Shown: piece by piece, positions 16,540 to 25,004 of the stretch | Layout of the letters: every line of letters begins with the position of its first letter | Numbering within the stretch: position 1 is the first letter of the stretch | Assembly (NCBI RefSeq): GCF_014132355.1 | Contig: NZ_BLZO01000176.1 | Coordinates: 1 to 36,652 of the forward strand | Origin: Okeania sp. KiyG1 | Lineage (GTDB): Bacteria > Cyanobacteriota > Cyanobacteriia > Cyanobacteriales > Microcoleaceae | Direction: 5' to 3' | DNA length: 36,652 nucleotides | Program-made: the position numbers and the translations under genes | The notes under the pieces: generated by a model | What the model was told of the DNA's origin: nothing | Seen by the model: only the letters and a program-made list of their open reading frames with translations | Databases searched by the model: none

Positions 16540-16761
16540 GTAAGCATTCAGCTATTAGCTGTCAGCTCTCAGCAAAAAAAAAGGTGGTTTTAATGAATAT
16601 AGACTGTTTCAGCTAGCTTTTATAGTAAGTATAAATTCTGACTCAATTAGTAAAGCTTTTATCTAAAATTAAAAGCAATAGCTGATTGCTGAAGTCCGCA
16701 GGTCCGACCACAGGAGGCTAGCTGACGGCTGTTTGCGCAGCAGTCCGCAGGAAATGCTTAC
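16540..16761. mobile_element. IS66-like MITE with 8-bp target duplication
   Basis: The element starts GTAAGCAT and ends ATGCTTAC, and is flanked by AAAGTATT on both sides (16532-16539 and 16762-16769). The GTAA start and 8-bp duplication are the hallmarks of the IS66 family. The interior has no coding capacity. It carries CAGCTATTAGCTGTCAGCT palindromes and a GC-rich GTTTGCGCAGCAGTCCGCAG unit. A sister copy is at 33521-33750. Confidence 0.8.
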
Positions 16762-16783
16762 AAAGTATTTACCTTAGGAAGCT

Positions 16784-16815
16784 AACTGATAACTGATAAC
16801 TGATAACTGATAACT
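16784..16815. repeat. Heptamer array (GATAACT)n at the CHAT stop codon
   Basis: Four and a half units of TAACTGA ending AACTGAAATTACC. The CHAT gene's TAA stop (minus strand) directly abuts the array. Confidence 0.85.
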
Positions 16816-16819
16816 GAAA

Positions 16820-18234
16820 TTACCAAGGACTACTAATAAGAGTAAATCCTGACCAATAGAAAGGATGAGAAAAATCCGTTTCTCCCAATATTTGTAAACT
16901 CTTAGGTAAAGGAATTTCTCCTCTAGAAAATTTCAATTTTTCCCTCGTTAAATACACATCTCCTTGAATCATTTTAATTTGAGTTTGTCTGATTGTTTCG
17001 GCTTTAGTTGTTGCTGTTTTTAACTGTTCATAAAATTCACTCATTAAAGCTAAAGTCCCAAGGTCATTAACGTACCACAAACTTGCTAGTGCAGATTGAA
17101 CTCCCGCTTGTAAAGCTAATCCGGCAAAACCTAACTCCACATCTCGATCTCCAACGGCTGTTTTACAAGCACTTAAAACTAATAATTCAGCAGGAGGATC
17201 GTTCCAACGAATCTCTTTAATTTCGTCTAAATGGAGTTGAGTATCCCAAAGTTGAATATAAGACTGTTCGGGTTTTCCAGGTTTAAATTCTGCATGAGTT
17301 GCTAAGTGAATAATATTAAAAGATTGAGAAGAAAGTTGATTTTTTAAGTTTTTTAAGGTGAAGTCCTGATTCAGAAATAACTTTCCAGGCCAACCTCTAG
17401 AAATATTTTTAGCTGAGATATTTTCTCTGAGGTTTCTATCAACAATTGTTGAGAGTTCAATTGGAACAGCAGGTAAAGGATTTTGGGTAGTAAATTCTGA
17501 AGCACCCATTGCCAAAACTCTGGCTTTTTGAATGGGAGTATAATTGGAGTCAATTAAATTAAATGCAGGAATAATTGCTAGACTATATTTCTCTACTAAA
17601 AATTGTTTTCCATCATGTAATGCTGCTATTGGTAGAGTACGCAAACCTGTTCCTAAACAAAACAATATTGTGTCTATTCTTTCTTCTTGAAGATTGGCTT
17701 CAAAGGGTTTAATTATCGATTGATAAAGTTGTTGAGCCAGACTTAAGTAAGAATTTGTGAAAAGCGTCTGAGGATTGGTAATTTCATTATGAAATAATTT
17801 GACTTTACCAATGAGACTTTCGCGTTTGAGGGAGTCAATATCTTGAACTAAAGGTTTTTTTCCAGGAGAAATCAAAACTAAATGTAAATGTTCTGGTTCA
17901 GGAATTGCCCAAAATACCGCAGGTCTTATATTATTTTTTTGCTAATTTCTAACAATTTTTGAGCAATGTCATCACCCGCTTTTGAAACTTCTGAAATTTC
18001 TCGATCAAAATAATCTTCAAATTCTTTTTCCAGCCTTTCTTCCATTTTCATAACTTTTTCTGATAGAGTCAGATTAGAACTCATATTGTATCGGTCTGTC
18101 TGACTTACATTGATGTCTTCAGAAAGGATTTTTTCTGAATTTAAACTAAGCATAATAATCAGGGAAAGAATCAACCAAAAAATTGCTAGACTAACTTTGT
18201 ATTTGCTCTTAGGAGAGAAGAATTTTCGGAACAT
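16820..18234 (-). pseudogene. Membrane-anchored CHAT protease, frameshifted in an A-run
   Basis: The first frame (18234-17926, 102 aa) has a membrane anchor (residues about 15-33, SLAIFWLILSLIIMLSLNS) and a charged helical region. The second frame holds the CHAT (caspase-like) domain. They join at the T7 run 17934-17940 (A7 on the coding strand): one extra A restores a continuous protein of about 471 aa, reading through RPAVFWAIPEPEHLHLVLIS. The catalytic His is in IIHLATHAEF (about 314 of the joined protein) and the Cys in VLSACKTAVGD (about 357). It lacks the TPR repeats usual in CHAT proteins. It is probably a cysteine peptidase facing the periplasm or lumen; substrate unknown. As sequenced the gene is interrupted. 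The long frame alone would have to start at TTG 17875 and would lose part of the fold. Confidence 0.78.
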
Positions 18235-18300
18235 ATAATACTTGGTTTAATGAATTGAATATTTCAAACTATCTTTAAGGTTTTTACCTAATAATCAAGG

Positions 18301-18380
18301 TTTAAAGCCTCTCCTTTAAAGGAGAAAAAATAAAAAAAAATCCTACCGCGTTAATCATCTTATTTTCAAGGATAGGTAAT
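18301..18380. mobile_element. Hairpin-ended small element
   Basis: It begins TTTAAAGCCTCTCCTTTAAA (hairpin CTCCTTTAAAGGAG) and ends near AAGGATAGGTAATTATTAAT. Same family as 14471-14548. Confidence 0.45.
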
Positions 18381-18698
18381 TATTAATTATTAACTATACA
18401 GTGAAAATCTCTTGGAATAACTATTGCCAGCTAAGACTATTAGTGGTCTAAATCAAATACTTCTTATTCATAAATGTAAGTACTATAAGCCTTTTCCAGT
18501 AATATTTTCAGTATTCAAAAAAACGTTTTTGGGATAAGTTTGTACTCTCCAATTAATAATTAATTGTTGAAGCACCCTTGGAAAATAATATTAACACAGT
18601 AGGGAAGTATATTTGCTGGCACATTCCGGATATTGCATAGATGATTAAATTCCTACTCTATCTACTCTCCTCTCTCTTATTTTACCGAATAATTGAGA

Positions 18699-18830
18699 TT
18701 TAAAGCCTCTCCTTTAAAGGAGAAACAAGCCGTCGAGGGATGGCTAGATATCCTCGTCATATCCAATCGACCAAGAGAAGAAAAAAATTTTCATTATTAG
18801 TCAATCCTCTTCTTTTCAAGAAGATGTATT
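18699..18830. mobile_element. Hairpin-ended small element with internal insertion
   Basis: It has the same left end as 18301-18380 and a right hairpin CTTCTTTTCAAGAAG after TCAATCCT. Between them is a segment (CGTCATATCCAATCGACCAAG) also found in the 19321-19516 repeat. Confidence 0.45.
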
Positions 18831-19120
18831 TGTTAATTATTAGACTTGTCGCTTTATAACTTAAAAAACTCCCAAAAACCTTGTTATGTAAGGATTGTAG
18901 CTATTGAGAGTCAAAAATGCTTAGAATTATTGCTCTGTCTAGGTTAGAGCGATTTTTTCCCTCTATTTAGCGACAACTCTATTAATTATTAATTGTTGAA
19001 TAAACCCATCCACGGCGATAGTTATAGTAGAAGGAAGAAAGAAGAAAGAAGAGGAAAAAAACTGGTGTTTTCTGAGTTTTGAGCTTTTGATATATATATC
19101 CTAAACCTTTCCTTCGACGG

Positions 19121-19211
19121 CTATAATACCAAGTTGAAAAAGAATATTACAAATAATAAGCAGTATTAAAATAATTTATAGGAAATATCTATTAGACGCA
19201 AAAGATAAATT
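19121..19211. repeat. 91-bp dispersed repeat, copy 1
   Basis: It starts CTATAATACCAAG and ends AAAAGATAAATT; a diverged copy lies at 32848-32940 in the same orientation. Confidence 0.65.
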
Positions 19212-19591
19212 ACTACATAAAAATATGAACTATAACTCAGTTTATATTTCTTTTTACTAACGATAATTTGGGATTTTTTTGTGTGGATACTTCAGTCTAG
19301 TTAGAATCGATTGACCAAAAAATAAGGTCTCAACCCTCCCCTTGGCTGCGCCGCGAGCTAGCGCTCTACAAGGGGATAAAAAAGCGGTCGTTTGCTTTGC
19401 AACGCTGGCGCGAAAAGCGCAGCTTCCCGAAGGGTGGGATGGCGAGGTTTCCTCGCCATATCCAATCGACCAAGAAAACATAAAATTCAATATTTTAAGC
19501 CTCCTTATTGCAGAGGTACTGATAACTGGTAACTGATAACTGAAATGACGTGGTATTCTATTTAAGACAAAATAAATATTTATATAAAAGA

Positions 19592-20197
19592 ATGACAAAC
19601 ATTACTCCCACAGAAACTACTCCTAAATTGCTAGTTGTCGCTACTGGTAATCCAGGAAAAGTTCAAGAAATACAGGAATATCTAGCAGATTTGAATTTAC
19701 AATTACAACTAAAACCAAAAGATTTAGAAGTTGAGGAAACTGGGGAAACTTTTCTAGCTAATGCTCGCCTCAAAGCAACTGAAGTGGCCAAAGCTACTGG
19801 AAAATGGGCGATCGCTGATGATTCTGGATTGGCAGTAGATGCTTTGGATGGCAGACCAGGTATTTACTCTGCTCGTTATGCTCCTACTGTTGCGGAACAA
19901 ATAGAGCGAGTATTAACAGAATTGGGGGATAACTCAAATCGTCAGGCACAGTTTGTCTGCGCTCTTGCCATTGCTAGACCAGATGGCACAATTGCATTAG
20001 AAACAGAGGGAATTTGCCGTGGAGAAATTCTATATAGTCTCCGTGGGAATGATGGGTTTGGTTATGACCCCATTTTTTATGTTCCTTCACAAGGGAAGAC
20101 TTTTGCGGAAATGTCTGCTGAAGCGAAGCGATCGCTCTCTCATCGTGGTCAAGCTTTTCAAGTATTACTGCCTCAGATGAAAGCTATTTTTGCCTAG
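19592..20197 (+). CDS. rdgB: XTP/dITP diphosphatase (non-canonical purine NTP pyrophosphatase, RdgB/HAM1)
   Basis: A 201-aa protein that hydrolyses ITP, dITP and XTP to monophosphates and pyrophosphate, keeping deaminated purines out of nucleic acids. The nucleotide-binding motif VATGNPGKVQEI lies at 16-27. The ADDSGLAVDAL metal/substrate motif, GNDGFGYDPIF, the FAEMSAEAKRSLSHRGQAF segment and the terminal SHR signature are all present. The frame opens earlier at a GTG (19550), but ATG 19592 gives the normal N-terminus and length; the upstream GTG codons overlap the GATAACTGAAATGAC repeat. It is a single gene. Confidence 0.95.
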   Translation: MTNITPTETTPKLLVVATGNPGKVQEIQEYLADLNLQLQLKPKDLEVEETGETFLANARLKATEVAKATGKWAIADDSGLAVDALDGRPGIYSARYAPTVAEQIERVLTELGDNSNRQAQFVCALAIARPDGTIALETEGICRGEILYSLRGNDGFGYDPIFYVPSQGKTFAEMSAEAKRSLSHRGQAFQVLLPQMKAIFA

Positions 20198-20230
20198 TTT
20201 TCCAGGATACTATTTCTTTGATTAGCAGGG

Positions 20231-20273
20231 AAAGGAAGAAGGAAGAAGGAAGAGGGAAGAGGGAAGAGGGAAG
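20231..20273. repeat. Purine heptamer array (GAAGGAA / GAGGGAA)n
   Basis: About six 7-bp units that drift from GAAGGAA to GAGGGAA along the array. Confidence 0.8.
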
Positions 20274-20454
20274 GTGCAGGAAGGCCAAAGTTAAGAGCCA
20301 GAAAAAACTTAAATTTCCTATATATATTCATATATTCATGCTTGGGTTTACACAAACGATTGCTTTCGGACATGATATCAAAGGAAATTTTTTCTTCTCT
20401 TAGTCTCATGGATATGTCGAGGAGACCAGCTCTTGACAGAGCCGCTCCGCTTTA

Positions 20455-20640
20455 TATCATGTCCGGATAATTAGCGATCAAAAAAACTTTCTCCTTCTTT
20501 CTTTCTCCCCTCCTGACTCCTGACTTCCCCTCCCCTCCCAGGAGGGGTTAGGGGTGGGTTGGGAGGGGAGGGGCGAGGGGTGGGTTGACTCCTGAGGACT
20601 CCGTCGTTATTTATTTATAACTGTTCAACCGGACATGATA
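20455..20640. mobile_element. MITE-like element, TATCATGTCCGG inverted ends, carries repeats
   Basis: The ends TATCATGTCCGG and CCGGACATGATA are perfect 12-bp inverted repeats. Subterminal sequences are also conserved between copies (ATAATTAGCG/AAAAAAACTTTC on the left, GTCGTTATTTATTTATAACTGTTCAA on the right in part). TA at each outer edge is compatible with a TA target, as for IS630/Tc1-type elements. The interior contains TTCTTTC and TGACTCC-type units plus a CCCTCCCAGGAGGGG palindrome. Other copies: 21910-22083 and 31073-31210. Confidence 0.7.
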
Positions 20641-20892
20641 TTATATGTTGCGGAGCAAAACGCCATCCCACCCTACGGGAAGCTCCGCTACGACCGCTTT
20701 TTATCCCCTTAAAAGGGGAGGCTTTATACCACAATTTTTCGGTAAAATCAATGTTAGCGTTTGCGTAGCATGACCTAGGAAAGCTTTGCGTTAGCAACAG
20801 AAAGAGTTTGGGCTATATTTGGGGTTAAAAGTTGTGTAAGTCCCGTTAATAAATAAGGAGTATATATGAACGGATACTATACATAATATAAG

Positions 20893-20985
20893 CAGGACTT
20901 ACGCAAATTCTTAGACAATACGCTATCGGTAGGGGTTAACGGCCGTTAACCCCTACTATATATGGCGCTTGGTGCGTAAGTCCTG
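20893..20985. mobile_element. MITE-like element, CAGGACTTACGCA ends, 10-bp flanking duplication
   Basis: The 93-bp element with ends CAGGACTTACGCA and TGCGTAAGTCCTG is flanked by ATAATATAAG on both sides (20883-20892 and 20986-20995). The interior palindrome is GGGGTTAACGGCCGTTAACCCC. It is the sister of 1425-1515. Confidence 0.8.
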
Positions 20986-21178
20986 ATAATATAAGGTGAC
21001 AATTTCTAATTTGTCTACCGATATCTAAAAAAATCAGTCTATTGAATGCTGGTTTATGTGGGCCAAATTTAATTCTGGTACTTTTATAGTGTGATAAATA
21101 CGGAAACAAAATTTTGAGTTTGAAGAATTAATTAGGAAAGACAATACACCACTAAGACAAATAAAGAAAGAGAAAAAT

Positions 21179-21595
21179 ATGAATATCAAAGCTATTGCTC
21201 TGGCGTCTGTTATTGGTTTATCTACTCCTGCGATCGCAGATATTGCCTTAAATTCTCATAGTGCTTCTGCAATGCCTACCGACTTTGTCCGTCCAACTGG
21301 AGCTTTCATGGATAATAGCGAAAATTGGGTTGTTTGGCTGAAATTAGATGAGTTCGGAAACTATACCTATGAAGCTCAATCTCGAAAAACTGGCGCAACT
21401 CTTACTTTGAAAAATGCCTCAATTACAGGGAATAACCAACGCTATACTTATACCTTTAGAAATGGAAGTCATAAATATATTATTGCTCACCGACCTAAAG
21501 ATCCGTCAATCATCCGCCTGACTGTTGTCAACCCACAAGGATATGTAATATTAAACCGCCTGATGGAAAAGGTTGGTAATGATTGGGATGTCTAA
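21179..21595 (+). CDS. Small secreted protein of unknown function
   Basis: A 138-aa protein with a signal peptide. Residues 1-20 (MNIKAIALASVIGLSTPAIA) carry a basic start, a hydrophobic core and an AIA cleavage-like end; another possible site is SASA at about 32. The mature part is rich in Asn, Tyr, Thr and Arg with alternating patterns (WLKLDEFGNYTYEA, QRYTYTF), suggesting a small beta-sheet domain, with one conserved-looking Trp pair near the N-terminus. It has no cysteines and no recognised family. The start ATG has a purine-rich leader (AAAGAAAGAGAAAAAT). There is no partner gene. It is probably periplasmic or exported. Confidence 0.75.
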   Translation: MNIKAIALASVIGLSTPAIADIALNSHSASAMPTDFVRPTGAFMDNSENWVVWLKLDEFGNYTYEAQSRKTGATLTLKNASITGNNQRYTYTFRNGSHKYIIAHRPKDPSIIRLTVVNPQGYVILNRLMEKVGNDWDV

Positions 21596-22197
21596 AAACA
21601 ATTTCTCGGCGTTGGTAAAGCGCGTGCATGATATTAATCTTAACTACTTAGGAGTCAATCCACCCCTAACCCCTCCCTGGAGGGGAAGTCAGGAGGACCG
21701 AGTCAACCCACCCCCAACCCCTCCCTGGAGGGGAGAAAGAAGAAGAAAGAGGAGTAGAAGGATAAAGTTTTTTGGTTGCGTAAAGGTCATGGACTTCTAT
21801 CGCGCTCTTATCCGGACACGATATCATACCTCAAATTACCAACGCCCAATTTCCGTATCACCATAGTATAAAAAGACTTCGCCTTCAAGTGTTATTTAGA
21901 TGGGTTTTATATCATGTCCGGATAATTAGTTATAAAAAAAACTTTCCCCTTCTTCTTCTTCCTTCTTCCTTCTTCTTTCTTCCCTCCTGACTCCCCCTCC
22001 TGGGAGGGGTTAGGGGTGGGTTGACTCGGTCCTCCTGACTCCTCCGTCGTTATTTATTTATAACTGTTCAACCGGACATGATATTATTGCTTCCGCTCAA
22101 CCTAATAGCTACAGAGAATTGAGTATGTACTAAACTATAACGTCTTAGTTTTTGTATATAATCTTCTAGTTTAGATTATAGCAAGTTTTTATTGAAA
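21596..22197. other. 600-bp intergenic stretch, GC-rich palindromes and a MITE
   Basis: Two CCACCCC(T/C)AACCCCTCCCTGGAGGGG palindromic units occur at about 21660-21687 and 21706-21734. A CCGGACACGATATCAT end lies at 21812-21827, followed by the TATCATGTCCGG element 21910-22083. No gene. Confidence 0.65.
21910..22083. mobile_element. MITE-like element, TATCATGTCCGG inverted ends, carries heptamers
   Basis: The 174-bp element has perfect 12-bp inverted ends and the same subterminal sequences as 20455-20640. Its interior is a TTCTTCC heptamer array followed by a CCCTCCTGGGAGGGG palindrome. Both flanks read TTA next to the ends. Confidence 0.7.
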
Positions 22198-23478
22198 ATG
22201 AATTTATACTTAGGGCTTGATTTTGGCACTTCGGGAGCGCGTGCAGTGCTTATTGACTCTAACTTTCAACTTAAAGCACAAACACAGTATGTTTGGGAAA
22301 ATACTCAGGAAAATAAGTTGCCTCATGTTTGGCAAACGGCTTTATTTAATCTAATTTCCGATATTCCTCAAGAAATGCGAGGAGATATTCAAGCGATCGC
22401 TATTGATGGTACTTCGGCAACTGTACTATTGTCCAATAGTTATGGTAAACCAGTGACTGAAGCGCTTCTTTACAACGACAGTAGGGGAGTGGCAATGATG
22501 GATAAGTTGAAAAGTATTGCTCCACTTAATCATCCTGTTATTAGTGCTACTTCTAGTTTGGCAAAGTTGTTGTGGTTGATTGAAAATGTTTCTCTGTCAA
22601 ATCAAAGTTATTATTTTTTGCATCAAGCTGACTGGTTAGGGTTTTTGCTCCATGGAAAACTAGGAGTTAGTGACTATAACAATGTTTTGAAACTAGGTTA
22701 TGATGTTGGCAATTTATCTTACCCAAACTGGTTGACTGATTTTGTTAATTCTGAAGTTGGGGGAAATATTCTTTTACCAGAAGTCGTCACACCAGGTGCA
22801 ATAGTTGGGAATGTTACTCCAGAAGTTGTTAATAGTTTTGGTCTATCTCCTGAATGTGTTGTCTGTGGCGGTACAACAGATAGTATTGCTGCTTTTATGG
22901 CTAGTGGTGCTAATACTCCCGGAGAAGCAGTAACTTCTTTGGGTTCGACTCTGGTGTTAAAACTGTTGAGTCGTACTAGAGTTGATGATGCTAAATATGG
23001 AATTTATAGTCATCGCCTGGGAGATTTGTGGTTGGTCGGTGGTGCTTCTAATACTGGAGGCGCTGTTTTACGACATTTTTTTACTGATGCTGAGTTGTCA
23101 AGTTTGAGTAGTCAAATAGACCCTAATGTTCAAAGTGAGTTAAATTATTATCCCTTGCTACAAAAGGGCGATCGCTTTCCGGTCAATGACCCAGAATTAA
23201 TGCCACAATTAACCCCTAGACCAGAAAATTCTGTTAAGTTTCTTCATGGTTTGCTTGAAGGTATTGCCAAAATTGAATTACGAGGCTATGAATTGTTGCA
23301 GGCATTAAGCGCAGCTACACTCACAAATGTCTATACTGCTGGGGGCGGTGCTAAAAATCCTACTTTTACAGCGATTCGAGGACGGTATTTACAAGTACCT
23401 ATGACGAAAGCTGTTTATACAGATGCAGCCTATGGTAGTGCTATTTTAGGAAGTCGTCAGTTTATTTCTCATGACTAA
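22198..23478 (+). CDS. FGGY-family sugar kinase, probable D-ribulose kinase
   Basis: A 426-aa FGGY carbohydrate kinase. The N-terminal phosphate motif LGLDFGTSGARA holds Asp8 and Thr11, IDGTSATVLL lies at 69-78, and the probable catalytic base Asp228 is in CGGTTDSIAAF. C-terminal ATP-site motifs TSLGSTLVLKL and YTAGGGAKNPT follow. It is shorter than bacterial xylulokinase (about 480-500 aa). Length and residue spacing fit the cyanobacterial/plant XK-1 type, where the Synechococcus enzyme was reported to act on D-ribulose. It would yield D-ribulose 5-phosphate for the Calvin and pentose-phosphate pathways. ATG 22198 is preferred over the in-frame TTG two codons earlier. Confidence 0.88.
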   Translation: MNLYLGLDFGTSGARAVLIDSNFQLKAQTQYVWENTQENKLPHVWQTALFNLISDIPQEMRGDIQAIAIDGTSATVLLSNSYGKPVTEALLYNDSRGVAMMDKLKSIAPLNHPVISATSSLAKLLWLIENVSLSNQSYYFLHQADWLGFLLHGKLGVSDYNNVLKLGYDVGNLSYPNWLTDFVNSEVGGNILLPEVVTPGAIVGNVTPEVVNSFGLSPECVVCGGTTDSIAAFMASGANTPGEAVTSLGSTLVLKLLSRTRVDDAKYGIYSHRLGDLWLVGGASNTGGAVLRHFFTDAELSSLSSQIDPNVQSELNYYPLLQKGDRFPVNDPELMPQLTPRPENSVKFLHGLLEGIAKIELRGYELLQALSAATLTNVYTAGGGAKNPTFTAIRGRYLQVPMTKAVYTDAAYGSAILGSRQFISHD

Positions 23479-24215
23479 ATATTACAGACCTCTCCGGAAA
23501 AGAGGGAGTAGGGAGTAGGGACCCACCCCTAACCCCTCCCAGGAGGGGAAAAAGGGAGTAGGGGGAAATAATTGATGATTTATCTACGATAATTGATTAG
23601 ACATAGGCGTGAAAATCAAAAATAAAATCAATTATTATCCATAAAATATCAATTCTTCCCCTCCACGGTCGGGGAGGGGCGAGGGGTGGGTTCCCTGTTC
23701 CCAGCTCCGGTGTTCCCTGTTCCCTCTTTTCTGGAGATGTCTATTTGATTTTTTATTATTGGAGATGTCTAGTAGTTTGCAACTTTCCGGAGGTACAAAA
23801 TTCTAGAGAAGTCGGCAAAAGTGACTAGAAAAGACCATCATTTATCTTCATATTTGAGGAAGGTCTTGCAATATTTTCGGATCGATTATTTATTAAAAAT
23901 TATAACAAAGAACGAATTGGTTAGGGCTGATGTTGATGATCGATCTTAGACAGAGAAATTATTTTCCCACTTTTCCCTGTTCCCTGTTCCCTGCTATAAA
24001 TTAGAATTTATAGCATTTTATTCAGGCTTATTAGTTATTTATACTTATTGAATTTTCTTGAAGAATTGTTGAGAAATTGCTGTCTAGATCGGGTCAGGAT
24101 CAATTTTAAGCTTCAAACTCACTAATCTGGACAAGACAAAAATTATCTAAATGAATAGGTTACTTTTTGAGTAATTTTAGGAGATAATAAAAAGTATCAA
24201 GTTGAGGTGAACTTT
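23479..24215. other. 737-bp intergenic stretch, repeats only
   Basis: It contains GGGAGTA heptamers (23503-23521), two CCCCTCC...GAGGGG palindromic units (about 23521-23548 and 23657-23692), TTCCCTG heptamers (23690-23725 and 23972-23995) and AT-rich DNA with a TTAGGGCTGATG unit (23921). No gene is recognised. Confidence 0.6.
24204..24207 (+). promoter_or_regulatory. Shine-Dalgarno GAGG that decides the ADP-ribosyltransferase start
   Basis: GAGG ends 8 nt before ATG 24216. The in-frame GTG at 24207 overlaps this motif, so ATG is the better start. This is one of few clear ribosome-binding sites in the window. Confidence 0.7.
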
Positions 24216-24785
24216 ATGAACAATGTTGTACTTTGCGAAAACAACAAACTCGTTGCTCAAGTTGCTAAATTAAGTGGAATGAATTCTATTGAAGCAGCAG
24301 AGTCATTATCCGCACTTGAAAGATTTACTACTACAGATTTTCGTAAAATTAGAAGGGCAGATAAAGAAGGAAAAAACGAAGAAAATGTTAAAATTCTTAA
24401 CAAATTTATGCACAAAATGCCCGCTTATGATGGTGATATTTATCGGGGTATGTCTTTTAGTGAAAAATCAATAAAATCTTTTATTCAACAGTTAAAACCC
24501 CATGGAGATTATACTTTAGATTCGCTCACCAGTTTTACTTCCGATCCAAAAATTGCTGAGACTTATTCTGGTCATTGTTACCAAGTAGTGATTCGGGTAA
24601 AGCACAATCATTCGGGAGTGTCTATTAGTGATTTTTCTGCAATGTATAGTGAAAGCGAAGTTTTAGTTCCCAAAGGTACTAAATATGAGGTAACTAATGT
24701 ACCCAAGGAAGTTAGAGTGGGACAAATAAATTATGTTGACCTAGAAGAAATTTCTATTACAGAAGAAAGTTATGAGAATAATTAA
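24216..24785 (+). CDS. R-S-E class ADP-ribosyltransferase, single domain
   Basis: A 189-aa protein with the three hallmarks of C3/VIP2/ectoART-type mono-ADP-ribosyltransferases. They are Arg77 in DIYRGMSF, a Ser-Phe-Thr-Ser motif (S106-S109, LTSFTSD), and Glu146-Ser-Glu148 (the ExE of the catalytic loop) followed by VLVPKGTKYEV. It would transfer ADP-ribose from NAD+ to a protein, and ExE enzymes usually modify arginine. There is no signal peptide or membrane segment, so it acts in the cytosol unless delivered by another system. The first 65 residues are helical and may cap the active site. No immunity gene, hydrolase or secretion gene is adjacent. Related domains occur in phages and in toxins; which applies here is unknown. 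Confidence 0.85.
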   Translation: MNNVVLCENNKLVAQVAKLSGMNSIEAAESLSALERFTTTDFRKIRRADKEGKNEENVKILNKFMHKMPAYDGDIYRGMSFSEKSIKSFIQQLKPHGDYTLDSLTSFTSDPKIAETYSGHCYQVVIRVKHNHSGVSISDFSAMYSESEVLVPKGTKYEVTNVPKEVRVGQINYVDLEEISITEESYENN

Positions 24786-24947
24786 CTTTAAATAAGGAAG
24801 AAGGAAGAAGGAAGAGGAAGAGGGAATAGGGAAGAGGGAAGAAGGCTGAAAAACCTGAAAAAAACTTAAATTTCCTGTAGATATTCATCCTTGGGTTTGC
24901 ACAAATCAGTTTAATTGCACATAGATCCAATACCAGACCCTTAACGA

Positions 24948-24974
24948 AGTCAGAAGTCAGAAGTCAGAAGTCAG
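24948..24974. repeat. Heptamer array (GAAGTCA)n
   Basis: Nearly four units of AGAAGTC. Confidence 0.85.
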
Positions 24975-25004
24975 TAGGAGCGATTTCCGTTTGTCATGCT
25001 CCTA

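Larger units (their letters stand above)
16154..16819. other. 666-bp intergenic stretch with two element types
   Basis: It holds a 41-bp sequence shared with 35078-35118 (16225-16265), short TTCCCTG/TATTCCC heptamers (16266 and 16450-16474), the complete 222-bp IS66-like MITE (16540-16761) and a GATAACT array (16784-16815). No gene is seen. Confidence 0.65.
18235..19591. other. 1.36-kb intergenic stretch of decayed elements
   Basis: It contains hairpin-ended elements at 18301-18380 and 18699-18830, AT heptamers, a GAAAGAA/GAAGAAA purine array (19030-19053) and a 91-bp repeat shared with 32848-32940 (19121-19211). A composite GC-rich repeat follows at 19321-19516 (CCCTCCCC...CTCGCCATATCCAATCGACCAAG), partly shared with 18735-18778, then GATAACTGAAATGAC at 19533-19547. 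No gene is supported. Confidence 0.6.
20198..21178. other. 980-bp intergenic stretch, elements and GC-rich palindromes
   Basis: It contains a purine heptamer array (20231-20273), a repeat shared with 24857-24907 (20301-20358) and the CCGGACATGATA-type MITE (20455-20640, with a GGGAGGGG block inside). A CTTAAAAGGGGAGGCTTTA end (20708-20727), a GTGTAAGTCCCG remnant (20834-20845) and the second CAGGACTTACGCA element (20893-20985) complete it. No gene. Confidence 0.65.
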
